Assembly (NCBI GenBank): GCA_947497485.1
Contig: CANMHB010000007.1
Coordinates: 1 to 64,000 of the forward strand
DNA from: Flavobacteriales bacterium
Lineage (GTDB): Bacteria; Bacteroidota; Bacteroidia; Flavobacteriales_D; Crocinitomicaceae
DNA: 64,000 nt
Reading direction: 5' to 3'
A program made the position numbers and the translations under genes. This document shows positions 19,878 to 26,719 of this stretch, piece after piece (the stretch's first letter is position 1; each line of letters opens with the position of its first letter). The notes beneath the pieces are model-generated. The model saw only the letters and a program-made list of their open reading frames with translations. It had not been told where the DNA came from and did no database searches.

Positions 19878-20441
19878 TTGAATGAGCCATTAAATATCGT
19901 CGCTTTAAAGTCCCAAGATCAAAAAGAGTTCGAAAAACTCGTTATTCACTTTGAAAAGCAAGTTTTAAATCTATCTACTTATTTGTTGAATAATAAATTT
20001 GAAGCAGAGGATGCTACGCAAGAAGTATTCATTTCTGTTTTTCAATCCTTGCCGAAATTTAAAGGAGATTCAAAACTATCAACTTGGATTTATAGAATTG
20101 CGGTAAATAAATGCAGAGAGCATATCCGGCATAAAACCCGCAAAAAAAGATTTGGAATTTTAATAGACCTTTACGAGCGAACCAATTTAAATTTAATATC
20201 TAAAGATAAAACACCTGAAGAAAAGCTATTTCAGGACGAGCGAACCAACACACTTATGGCCGCGATAGAATCGTTACCAGAAACACAGCGAATAGCTTAT
20301 ACGATGCATAATTTGGAAGACATTAGTTATAAAGAAATTGCTGAATCATTAGAAGTATCAGTATCCTCTGTGGAATCGCTCATTTTTAGAGCCAAGAAAA
20401 AATTAAAATCCAAACTGGAAACGTTTGTTAAAAATCAATAA
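19878..20441 (+). CDS. ECF-type RNA polymerase sigma factor
   Basis: A 187-aa sigma-70 family protein with only regions 2 and 4. Region 2 is residues about 20-85 (NKFEAEDATQEVFISVFQSLPKFKGDSKLSTWIYRIAVNKCREHIR). Region 4 is about 130-180 (LPETQRIAYTMHNLEDISYKEIAESLEVSVSSVESLIFRAKKKLK). The only workable start is TTG at 19878: an in-frame TAG lies six bases upstream, and no in-frame ATG exists before region 4. An out-of-frame ATG at 19882 opens a three-codon ORF across the start. The gene precedes a small membrane protein in the anti-sigma position and a metal-response-like gene set, which is probably its regulon. Specificity is not predictable from the sequence. Confidence 0.9.
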   Translation: MNEPLNIVALKSQDQKEFEKLVIHFEKQVLNLSTYLLNNKFEAEDATQEVFISVFQSLPKFKGDSKLSTWIYRIAVNKCREHIRHKTRKKRFGILIDLYERTNLNLISKDKTPEEKLFQDERTNTLMAAIESLPETQRIAYTMHNLEDISYKEIAESLEVSVSSVESLIFRAKKKLKSKLETFVKNQ

Positions 20442-20444
20442 GCT

Positions 20445-20750
20445 ATGAGCAAGAAAATGGAAATTTCATCATCAAATAGTCAAATGAATTCAGAACACGA
20501 CATAGAAGAATTACTTAATTACCGATTCAAAGAACGTTTGGAAGTTTCTCAGGAACTGCATGATAGAATCGTGATTTCATCAGTTAAGAATAAATCGAAG
20601 AATCCTAATTTTTATTGGTTTGCAGCCGCAGGCCTTGCTATTTTGATTTGTTTGAATGTTTTTTCAATCTTGGATTATACCAAACAAGTAAAAAGCCAAC
20701 AATTAAAGGAATTATACGCTAATGATTTGAATAACCCAATAGTATTCTAA
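20445..20750 (+). CDS. Small single-pass membrane protein, candidate anti-sigma factor
   Basis: A 101-aa protein starting three bases after the sigma gene. Residues 1-58 are charged and cytosolic by prediction (DIEELLNYRFKERLEVSQELHDRIVISSV). Residues about 61-81 form one transmembrane helix (FYWFAAAGLAILICLNVFSIL). The last 20 or so residues would lie in the periplasm. The size, topology and position match anti-sigma factors of ECF systems. I see no zinc-binding HxxxCxxC motif and do not recognise the family, so the role rests on context. The stop is followed directly by the conserved leader at 20753-20842. Confidence 0.65.
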   Translation: MSKKMEISSSNSQMNSEHDIEELLNYRFKERLEVSQELHDRIVISSVKNKSKNPNFYWFAAAGLAILICLNVFSILDYTKQVKSQQLKELYANDLNNPIVF

Positions 20751-20752
20751 AT

Positions 20753-20842
20753 ATGAAATAAGCCATGACCAAAATGCTCACGAACACGAATGAATATTTA
20801 AATGGCGATTCCATATGACGATTGAAAAAAAATTATCTACAT
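20753..20842 (+). promoter_or_regulatory. Conserved leader A, candidate cis-regulatory RNA
   Basis: The 90 bases between the small membrane protein gene and the Spy-like gene align end to end with the leader at 26631-26719, about two thirds identical. The shared blocks include ATGAAAT, AGCCATG, ATGGCG, TTCCAT, TGAC and the final AAATTAT(C/T)TACAT just before each start codon. Segment 1 GCCAT (20762-20766) can pair with segment 2 ATGGC (20802-20806). Segment 2 can instead pair with CCAT at 20811-20814. The two pairings exclude each other. No known riboswitch signature was recognised. I saw no clear promoter of its own, so it may be an intercistronic element here. Confidence 0.5.
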
Positions 20843-21280
20843 ATGAAAAATAAATTTACAAAGCACCTAATCATTTTTCTTGTTGCATTGAATTTTGTTT
20901 GCATTTACTTTTTAATGCGCCCCCACCGAGGCCCTCATAAGCCACCTAAAATAACAGATGTTATTGTTTTTAATAAGGAAACGAAACTAAAAATTGATAA
21001 AAAGGAAGAAGCGCATTTTAATCAAATGGCAATATTTTCGAGGAAAATTAAAGCAATTCGAGGAAAGATTTATCTAAGCCAAAAACATGATGCTGATAAA
21101 ATCGATTATGATTCTTATTTCGAAGAAATAAGTGAAAACCAAAAAGAATTAGAAAAACTTCGTTTTCAGTATTTTACTGATATTAAAAACCTTTGCAATG
21201 TGAAGCAACAAAAAGAACTAGATTTGTTTATTAAACGGATGCTTGAACACGAATCTATTCGAAGACCAAAGGGCAAATGA
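20843..21280 (+). CDS. Spy/CnrX-like periplasmic protein with N-terminal membrane anchor
   Basis: A 145-aa protein. I place the start at the ATG at 20843 rather than the in-frame TTG at 20822, because the upstream leader homologue at 26631-26719 ends at the equivalent ATG. One hydrophobic segment (about residues 8-24, HLIIFLVALNFVCIYFL) anchors or exports it. The rest is a charged helical domain (KIDKKEEAHFNQMAIFSRKIKAIRGKIYLSQ ... KELEKLRFQYFTDIKNLCNVKQQKELDLFIKRML), with the helical-hairpin pattern of Spy/CpxP and CnrX periplasmic metal sensors. RPHRGPHKPP after the anchor is a His-rich patch. It overlaps the MbnP-like gene by four bases. A sensor or chaperone role is inferred from fold pattern and context. 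Confidence 0.65.
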   Translation: MKNKFTKHLIIFLVALNFVCIYFLMRPHRGPHKPPKITDVIVFNKETKLKIDKKEEAHFNQMAIFSRKIKAIRGKIYLSQKHDADKIDYDSYFEEISENQKELEKLRFQYFTDIKNLCNVKQQKELDLFIKRMLEHESIRRPKGK

Positions 21281-21924
21281 GGGTATTGATTTTATTTTTT
21301 GTAACGCTTAATTTTACGCTCAACGCCCAACTTTACTTTCAATTTACTTGGGGTAATGAGCAAATTGAAAACAACAAGAAATACCAATTAAATGACGGAG
21401 ATTGGATTGAATTTAACGAGTTAAAATTATATCTTTCAAATTATCGCCTTGGCGGAAAGCACCATGAATTAAGTCTGAACGCAGTTGATTTATTAGACAA
21501 TGAATTCCCTGAATCCAAAATAATTCTTGATTCGATGAACTTGAATTTATACGAAACCTTGCGTTTTAATTTTGGCCTCGATAGCACAATCAACACTTCT
21601 GGCATTCTTAAAGGAGATCTAGACCCAATGAATGGCATGTATTGGGCTTGGAATAGCGGATACATTCATTTAAAAATGACGGGACAATCATCTTTGATTT
21701 CAACACCCAAAAAAGAATTTGAATTTCATTTAGGGGGTTATCGAAAACCAAATGAAACATATTTTTCAGTTGAATTGCCCATTACAGGAAGCAAACTCCA
21801 ATTAGACTTAAAATCATTATTTGCTGAGCATATAAAAATTCAACAGGAATTAGTGATTATGATTCCGAGCCCAAACGCGAAAAAAATATGTGAAGCGGCT
21901 TCCAAATTGTTTTCAATAAAATGA
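21277..21924 (+). CDS. MbnP-like periplasmic copper-binding protein
   Basis: A 215-aa exported protein with signal peptide MRVLILFFVTLNFTLNA. The core carries the MbnP-family pattern: F-G-L-D-S-T-I-N near 98-106, then GDLDPMNGMYWAWNSGYIHLKMTG (113-136), and a late FHLGGY segment. In methanotrophs, MbnP binds copper after its partner MbnH oxidises a tryptophan to kynurenine. Trp123 and Trp125 in the YWAW segment are the obvious candidates here, though which residue corresponds is not something I can prove by eye. It overlaps the Spy-like gene before it and the MbnH-like gene after it by four bases each, so the pair is translationally coupled. Confidence 0.8.
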   Translation: MRVLILFFVTLNFTLNAQLYFQFTWGNEQIENNKKYQLNDGDWIEFNELKLYLSNYRLGGKHHELSLNAVDLLDNEFPESKIILDSMNLNLYETLRFNFGLDSTINTSGILKGDLDPMNGMYWAWNSGYIHLKMTGQSSLISTPKKEFEFHLGGYRKPNETYFSVELPITGSKLQLDLKSLFAEHIKIQQELVIMIPSPNAKKICEAASKLFSIK

Positions 21925-22961
21925 AGAAAGTCGTTTTTTTTGCTTTTGTAGGGCTGTCTTTAATCTTGGTAAGCTACAAACTTGTTTTAAAGCCAGTTCC
22001 TTTTTACATTCCGAAAGGTTGGCCTAAACCAATGTATGATTTTCAAAGTAATCCACTTTCAATAATGAAATTTGAATTAGGGCGCACCTTGTTCTATGAT
22101 CCAGATTTATCACGCGATAGTACTATTTCCTGCGCGAGTTGTCATTTGCAATTTTCTGGTTTTACGCACATCGATCACGCCCTCAGTCATGGTATCGATG
22201 GAAAAATTGGAACAAGAAATACACCTGTATTAATAAATCTCGCCTGGAACAAGCACTTTCATTGGGATGGCGGTGCTGGAGATTTGAATCAACAAGCAAT
22301 TAATCCATTAACTCATTCTAAAGAAATGGATAACAACTTGAAAGAAATTTTAAGACGTCTAAATCAATCTTCTTTTTACAGAAAACGTTTTTATGAAGCG
22401 TATGGAGATTCGCTAGTATCGACTGAAAAATTATTAAAATCATTGGCGAGTTTTACGGTTTCTCTTGTTTCCGCAAATTCCAAGTACGACCAATATCAAA
22501 GGGGAGAGGTTGATTTCGAAGTTCAAGAAAAAAGAGGACTCAAGTTGTTTCAACGCTTCTGCTCGTCATGTCATGCTGAGCCACTTTTTACTATTAATCA
22601 CTTTAAAAATAATGGACTTGCAATGGACCCCGAATTAAACGATGAAGGAAGAAAAACGATTACATCAAATCAAAATGATCTTGGTCTTTTCAAAGTGCCA
22701 ACGCTCCGAAATGTGGAGTTTAGTTTTCCATACATGCACGATGGCCGATTTAAAAAATTAAGGGATGTTGTGAATCATTATAGTGAATTACCAAATTCTA
22801 AAATAGGTTTTAGCAAAGAACTTAAAAGCATTAAGAAACCGTTAACGGATAATCAGCAAAAAGACATAATTTCATTCCTTAAAACATTAAGTGACAAGGA
22901 GTTTCTTTATAATCCCATTTTTATGTTTCCAAAAAATGAACGATCAGCGCAAGAAAAATAA
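21921..22961 (+). CDS. MbnH-like dihaem cytochrome c peroxidase family protein
   Basis: A 346-aa exported dihaem protein of the MauG/CcpA superfamily. An N-terminal hydrophobic segment (about 4-17) directs export. Two haem-binding motifs are present: CASCH at 71-75 and CSSCH at 214-218. The surrounding sequence is typical (GRTLFYDPDLSRDSTISCASCH, GTRNTPVLINLAWN, FHWDGGAGDLNQQAINPLTHSKEM, KVPTLRNVEFSFPYMHDGRF). MbnH enzymes form a high-valent bis-haem state and oxidise a tryptophan on MbnP. Direct coupling to an MbnP-like gene makes that role more likely than plain peroxide detoxification. The periplasm is the expected site. Confidence 0.85.
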   Translation: MKKVVFFAFVGLSLILVSYKLVLKPVPFYIPKGWPKPMYDFQSNPLSIMKFELGRTLFYDPDLSRDSTISCASCHLQFSGFTHIDHALSHGIDGKIGTRNTPVLINLAWNKHFHWDGGAGDLNQQAINPLTHSKEMDNNLKEILRRLNQSSFYRKRFYEAYGDSLVSTEKLLKSLASFTVSLVSANSKYDQYQRGEVDFEVQEKRGLKLFQRFCSSCHAEPLFTINHFKNNGLAMDPELNDEGRKTITSNQNDLGLFKVPTLRNVEFSFPYMHDGRFKKLRDVVNHYSELPNSKIGFSKELKSIKKPLTDNQQKDIISFLKTLSDKEFLYNPIFMFPKNERSAQEK

Positions 22962-22996
22962 TTAATTGAACTCTAATATTCTAAAACAAATAAATC

Positions 22997-24358
22997 ATGA
23001 AAAAACTATTCCTTTTTATTGCACTAACTATTTATTTTAGTTCTGTTTATTCTCAGCAAAACCCGGCAATTACCTCCTGGTTACAAAATTCTTCTGGAAT
23101 CAATGGAAGTCATTATGTTTCAGGAAATTCAACTGTAATAGCCGATAATGTTGCTGCTAATGTACAAACAGTTCAATATTCAACAAACTGGGCTTACGTC
23201 TCAACGCATGGTATCCCAGCATATCCAACGGGCCCATTTTTAGATGGAAATCCATCTGTGGCATCTGACCAAAATGCGATTTTTAAAATTCCATTAAACC
23301 CAACTCAAAACACGGGGACCTTAACATCTACAACTGGAGGTAACATTGGAATTTTTATTAATGGTGTTGCGCTTTTTGACTACCGAGATGGTGTTGCTTG
23401 GAATTCGAGTACAAATTCATTGTGTGGAGGACTACCTGGAATGTCACCTTGTCCCGGAGGTCCTGGGTCTTCTCAGTCTTGGAATAGGGATGCTGTGCCT
23501 GCTGAAAAAGCTGGTTTTGACTGTTCTAAAGGTCATCCGGCTCAAGGAAATTATCACCATCACCAAAACCCAAGTGCTTACAAATTAGATTTAAATGTCA
23601 TATCCTCTATTTGCAGTCTATATGATGCAGATGGGTTATACGCAATTGATTCAACTACTCACGCTCCGTTGATTGGATTTGCCTATGATGGTTTCCCAAT
23701 TTATGGCGCTTATGGTTACAAAAATTCAGACGGTACAGGAGGAATTACACGAATCAAGTCTGGATTTCAGTTACGAAACATAACAGCTCGAACATTATGG
23801 GCTGATGGAACCGATGTGCCAGATGGCCCTTCTGATTTTACAACTTATCCATTAGGATATTTTAGGGAAGATTATGAATTTGTTTCTCACGTCGGTCAAC
23901 AAGACTATTTAGATGAGCACAATGGTCGTTTTTGTGTTACGCCGGATTATCCAAATGGTATTTATTGTTATTTCGCCACCGTTGATGAAAATTGGAATTC
24001 TGCTTATCCATATGCCGTTGGTCCTTACTTTTATGGAAATAAAGTCGCCGCAAAAGTCACAAGCATTACTGAAACCGTTTCGACATATACGCCTTCTTCT
24101 TCCGGAATTGCAGAGGAGGAAGAATTGAATCTATCCGTTTTTCCGAATCCTGCCAATGATCTTTTGGTGTTACAAGTAAACGGTTTAAACAAACACGACG
24201 TGTTGGTTGAGTTAATTGATTTAACAGGTAAAAAAGTTGCTAGTCAAACCATCCTACAAGGAAGCACAATTACCTATTTTGATGTTTCAACAATCTATTC
24301 AGGATTATACTTTTTGAAAGTAGGCAACAAAACGATAGAGGTAAAAATTGGGAATTAA
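22997..24358 (+). CDS. YHYH-domain secreted protein with T9SS sorting domain
   Basis: A 453-aa exported protein. The signal peptide is about residues 1-19 (MKKLFLFIALTIYFSSVYS). The YHYH domain spans about 100-350: GNIGIFINGVALFDYRDG, a Gly/Pro-rich stretch, GHPAQGNYHHHQNPSAYK (here YHHH rather than YHYH), then GFAYDGFPIYGAYGY and NGRFCVTPDYPNGIYCYFAT. The histidine cluster suggests metal binding. The C-terminal ~75 residues (LSVFPNPANDLLVLQVNG ... GLYFLKVGNKTIEVKIGN) are a T9SS type A sorting domain. It lies 35 bases after the MbnH-like gene and converges on the CarH-like gene with nine bases between stops. YHYH proteins commonly accompany MbnP/MbnH pairs; the biochemical role is unknown. 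Confidence 0.82.
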   Translation: MKKLFLFIALTIYFSSVYSQQNPAITSWLQNSSGINGSHYVSGNSTVIADNVAANVQTVQYSTNWAYVSTHGIPAYPTGPFLDGNPSVASDQNAIFKIPLNPTQNTGTLTSTTGGNIGIFINGVALFDYRDGVAWNSSTNSLCGGLPGMSPCPGGPGSSQSWNRDAVPAEKAGFDCSKGHPAQGNYHHHQNPSAYKLDLNVISSICSLYDADGLYAIDSTTHAPLIGFAYDGFPIYGAYGYKNSDGTGGITRIKSGFQLRNITARTLWADGTDVPDGPSDFTTYPLGYFREDYEFVSHVGQQDYLDEHNGRFCVTPDYPNGIYCYFATVDENWNSAYPYAVGPYFYGNKVAAKVTSITETVSTYTPSSSGIAEEEELNLSVFPNPANDLLVLQVNGLNKHDVLVELIDLTGKKVASQTILQGSTITYFDVSTIYSGLYFLKVGNKTIEVKIGN

Positions 24359-24367
24359 GCCTTTAGT

Positions 24368-25234
24368 TTAAAACAAAGAAGTTAAATCTTTAGCTTGTTT
24401 TATTTCTGTAACTAATGATTTTATTAGATCAATTTTCATGTTGACTTGAGCTCCACCGGCGTATATTATTTTGTCTCCTACTTCTAATTTTAGTTGTTCA
24501 AAGTACTTTACCATAAACTCATCTTCTACAGCCGTGAGCCAAGATGTAAGAATCGCTTTCGGTTTTAAGCTTCGAATGCAATCTATTGCCGATTCATAAG
24601 GCAGACTTTGTCCAAGATAAACGGTGTGTAATCCTTTGTTTCGCAAAAGAAACTGATAATACAATAACCCGATTTCATGCCATTCGTGTTCTGGTAGGAA
24701 GAGCATGAGCGGAGCACTTGAAGGATCTGGAATAGGCAACTTATCTATTTCAGAGATAATTTTTTGACGGATTAAATTCGAAATAAAATGTTCTTGTGCA
24801 GGTGTAATCGACCCAACCAACCACATTACGCCAATACGATCTAAAAAGGGAATTAAATGGTTTGTAAATGTATTTTCCAGACCAACCTCTTGAATTAAAT
24901 CCCCTAACGTGTCGCGGAATAATAATTCATCTAAATGAATCAACGCTAAAATAAATTTCTCACCACTATTGTCTAGGTTATTCGATACTTTAATTTTCCA
25001 GACTAAATCATTTATTTCTTGCGTAGATAGTTTGGCAATCTTCGAAATTTTGTATCCGCTTTTATTCAGTAAACTAATATTCAATAGAAATGACAACTCA
25101 GCATCCGAATACGTTCGGATTTGCGTATCAGTGCGTTCAGGAACCATAATTTCATAACGCTTTTCCCAAATACGCAATGTATGCGCTTTGATACCAGTTA
25201 AAACTTCGATGTCTTTTATTTTATATTCGCCCAT
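24368..25234 (-). CDS. MerR-family regulator with B12-binding domain, CarH-like photoreceptor
   Basis: A 288-aa regulator; I start it at the ATG at 25234 because MGEYKIKDIEVLTGIKAHTLRIWEKRY is the canonical MerR beginning. An ATG at 25270 would add 12 untypical residues. The MerR helix-turn-helix is residues 1-70. A helical bundle follows with MWLVGSITPAQEH (Trp138, Glu148, His149), an exact W-x9-EH match to the CarH light-sensing motif. The Rossmann B12 domain has Glu184-Trp-His186-Glu-Ile-Gly189, the E-x-H-x-x-G cobalamin ligand motif. CarH proteins repress in the dark as adenosylcobalamin-bound tetramers and release DNA on light. Carotenoid genes, the usual targets, are absent nearby. Confidence 0.85.
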   Translation of the reverse strand: MGEYKIKDIEVLTGIKAHTLRIWEKRYEIMVPERTDTQIRTYSDAELSFLLNISLLNKSGYKISKIAKLSTQEINDLVWKIKVSNNLDNSGEKFILALIHLDELLFRDTLGDLIQEVGLENTFTNHLIPFLDRIGVMWLVGSITPAQEHFISNLIRQKIISEIDKLPIPDPSSAPLMLFLPEHEWHEIGLLYYQFLLRNKGLHTVYLGQSLPYESAIDCIRSLKPKAILTSWLTAVEDEFMVKYFEQLKLEVGDKIIYAGGAQVNMKIDLIKSLVTEIKQAKDLTSLF

Positions 25235-25307
25235 TGTTCTACAACTGCAGTTTAACAATGGTATAATCAATTTGTTCGTTTAATATTAAAAAACAAGATA
25301 TTAAAAC

Positions 25308-25315
25308 TACCTTTG
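25308..25315 (+). promoter_or_regulatory. -7 promoter element for engB, close to the start codon
   Basis: TACCTTTG, a full match to TAnnTTTG, ends only four bases before the engB ATG at 25320. If used, the transcript would be leaderless or nearly so. It lies in the 85-base divergent region shared with the CarH-like gene, where an AT-rich palindrome (TTTAATATTAAA, about 25279-25290) could be an operator. Confidence 0.4.
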
Positions 25316-25319
25316 TTTT

Positions 25320-25913
25320 ATGCTCATTAAAGAAGCTGAATTCGTTGTATCTAATACAGAGGTCAAAAATTGCCCTACAGACGGAAAACCGGAATTTGCA
25401 TTTATCGGTAGATCAAATGTTGGAAAGTCTTCTTTAATTAACATGTTAACGTCAAAAAAGAATCTCGCTAAAACATCCGGCACGCCAGGTAAAACCCAAT
25501 TGATTAACCATTTCAGTATTAACGATAGTTGGTATATTGTTGACTTACCAGGATATGGTTATGCTAAAGCTTCGAAATCCATGCGAACAAAATGGGAAAA
25601 GTTTATTTCCGATTTTCTGACCAAAAGAGAAACCTTAATGAATATTTTTGTTTTGTTGGATTCCCGTTTAGAACCTCAGAAAATCGATTTGGAATTTATG
25701 AACTGGTGTGGTGAGAAAGGACTTCCTTTTTCAATGGTTTTCACGAAAACAGATAAACTTTCAAGCTCTGTTCTTCAAAAGAATCTTGCCAAGTACAAAA
25801 AAGAAATGTTGAAATTTTGGGAGGAAATGCCGCCTGTATTTGCAAGTTCAAGTACAACTGGTAATGGCAGAGAAGAACTTTTAAATTATATCGAATTAAT
25901 TCTTAAATCATGA
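25320..25913 (+). CDS. engB: Ribosome biogenesis GTPase EngB/YsxC
   Basis: A 197-aa GTPase needed for late assembly of the large ribosomal subunit. The start [19 protein letters not shown] fits the family. Motifs seen: G1 [11 protein letters not shown] (near residue 30), G2 region [16 protein letters not shown]3 DLPGYG, G4 FTKTDK, and G5-like [13 protein letters not shown] near the C-terminus. The length is standard. It overlaps the next secreted-protein gene by four bases. It is divergent from the CarH-like regulator, but as a housekeeping gene it is an unlikely photoregulated target. Confidence 0.95.
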   Translation: MLIKEAEFVVSNTEVKNCPTDGKPEFAFIGRSNVGKSSLINMLTSKKNLAKTSGTPGKTQLINHFSINDSWYIVDLPGYGYAKASKSMRTKWEKFISDFLTKRETLMNIFVLLDSRLEPQKIDLEFMNWCGEKGLPFSMVFTKTDKLSSSVLQKNLAKYKKEMLKFWEEMPPVFASSSTTGNGREELLNYIELILKS

Positions 25914-26542
25914 GAAATCAAGCAGTTTTTTTTATTTTCTTTATTTTTTCCTTTTCCAATTTTGCTCAAATAAATGCTGTTACGGAAAATGGAGATGAGG
26001 TTTTATTAAATGAGGACGGAACTTGGATTTACGTCAACTCCGGATTAATTGAACCAGAGGGGGAAGTTTATCTAAATCCACATGTTTTTACAAAACCAGT
26101 CAAATCAACCTTTCTATTGAAAAGCGAAAAAGTTAAGTTGGGAATTTGGCTTGATCCAAAAAAATGGGGTTTTAAAAAGGAAACAGAGGAGGTTTATGAA
26201 TATCAATTTTCACTGAAATCAGGTGATGTATACGGAATGTTCATTACCGAGAAAATAGAAATTCCTTTAACCGAATTGAAAAACATTGCTCTTGGAAACG
26301 CTAAAGCTGCTGCGCCTGACATTAAACTAATCAAAGAGGAATATCGAATGGTTAATGGAGTAAAAATGCTTCATTTGCAAATGGATGGGACCATACAAGG
26401 AATTAAATTCACCTATCTAGGCTATTATTATTCGAATGAATCAGGAACGGTTCAATTATTAACTTATTCTTCACAAAAACTAATGAAAGAAAATAGTGGT
26501 TTGTGTGAGGAGCTGCTGAATGGACTTGTTGAGTTGAAGTAG
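25910..26542 (+). CDS. Secreted protein of unknown function
   Basis: A 210-aa protein with an export signal ([20 protein letters not shown]). The segment [22 protein letters not shown] is a short beta motif often found just after signal peptides in Bacteroidota proteins of otherwise varied sequence. The remaining ~170 residues ([45 protein letters not shown] ... [24 protein letters not shown]) read as an alpha/beta domain resembling stress-like PsbP/PrsW-type lipid-transport folds only in pattern; I make no assignment. It is translationally coupled to engB through a four-base overlap. Confidence 0.7.
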   Translation: MRNQAVFFIFFIFSFSNFAQINAVTENGDEVLLNEDGTWIYVNSGLIEPEGEVYLNPHVFTKPVKSTFLLKSEKVKLGIWLDPKKWGFKKETEEVYEYQFSLKSGDVYGMFITEKIEIPLTELKNIALGNAKAAAPDIKLIKEEYRMVNGVKMLHLQMDGTIQGIKFTYLGYYYSNESGTVQLLTYSSQKLMKENSGLCEELLNGLVELK

Positions 26543-26608
26543 TTGAATCTCGAAATACGAACAGACCACTCTTCATATCTTAACCCTTTATTAATCAATT
26601 TTAAAACT

Positions 26609-26616
26609 TACCTTTG
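26609..26616 (+). promoter_or_regulatory. -7 promoter element in front of leader B
   Basis: TACCTTTG matches TAnnTTTG. A possible -33 TTTA lies at 26587-26590, 18 bases upstream. Transcription would begin near 26622, so the transcript opens about 10 bases before the conserved leader and carries about 95-100 nt of 5' UTR. Confidence 0.5.
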
Positions 26617-26630
26617 ACAAAATTTATATT

Positions 26631-26719
26631 ATGAAATAGCCATGTAAACAGATCGCGCAAGCACCGATGAAAATAACATGGCGTATTCCATGTGACCTAT
26701 AAAGACAAATTATTTACAT
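26631..26719 (+). promoter_or_regulatory. Conserved leader B, candidate cis-regulatory RNA
   Basis: Homologous over its whole length to the leader at 20753-20842. Segment 1 GCCATG (26639-26644) is complementary to CATGGC (26677-26682), a six-pair helix closing a loop of about 32 nt. ACATGG (26676-26681) is also complementary to CCATGT (26688-26693), giving a six-pair hairpin with a six-base loop. The two helices share segment 2 and cannot coexist. The block AAATTATTTACAT then runs into the start codon at 26720. No known riboswitch class was recognised. Confidence 0.55.

Noticed and set aside
20822..20842. TTG at 20822 as start of the Spy-like gene
   Set aside because: The leader homologue at 26631-26719 ends at an ATG equivalent to 20843, so the seven codons before it are probably untranslated leader.
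20753..20842. Known riboswitch (cobalamin, TPP, SAM, c-di-GMP)
   Set aside because: None of the conserved core sequences of these classes could be found in either leader copy.
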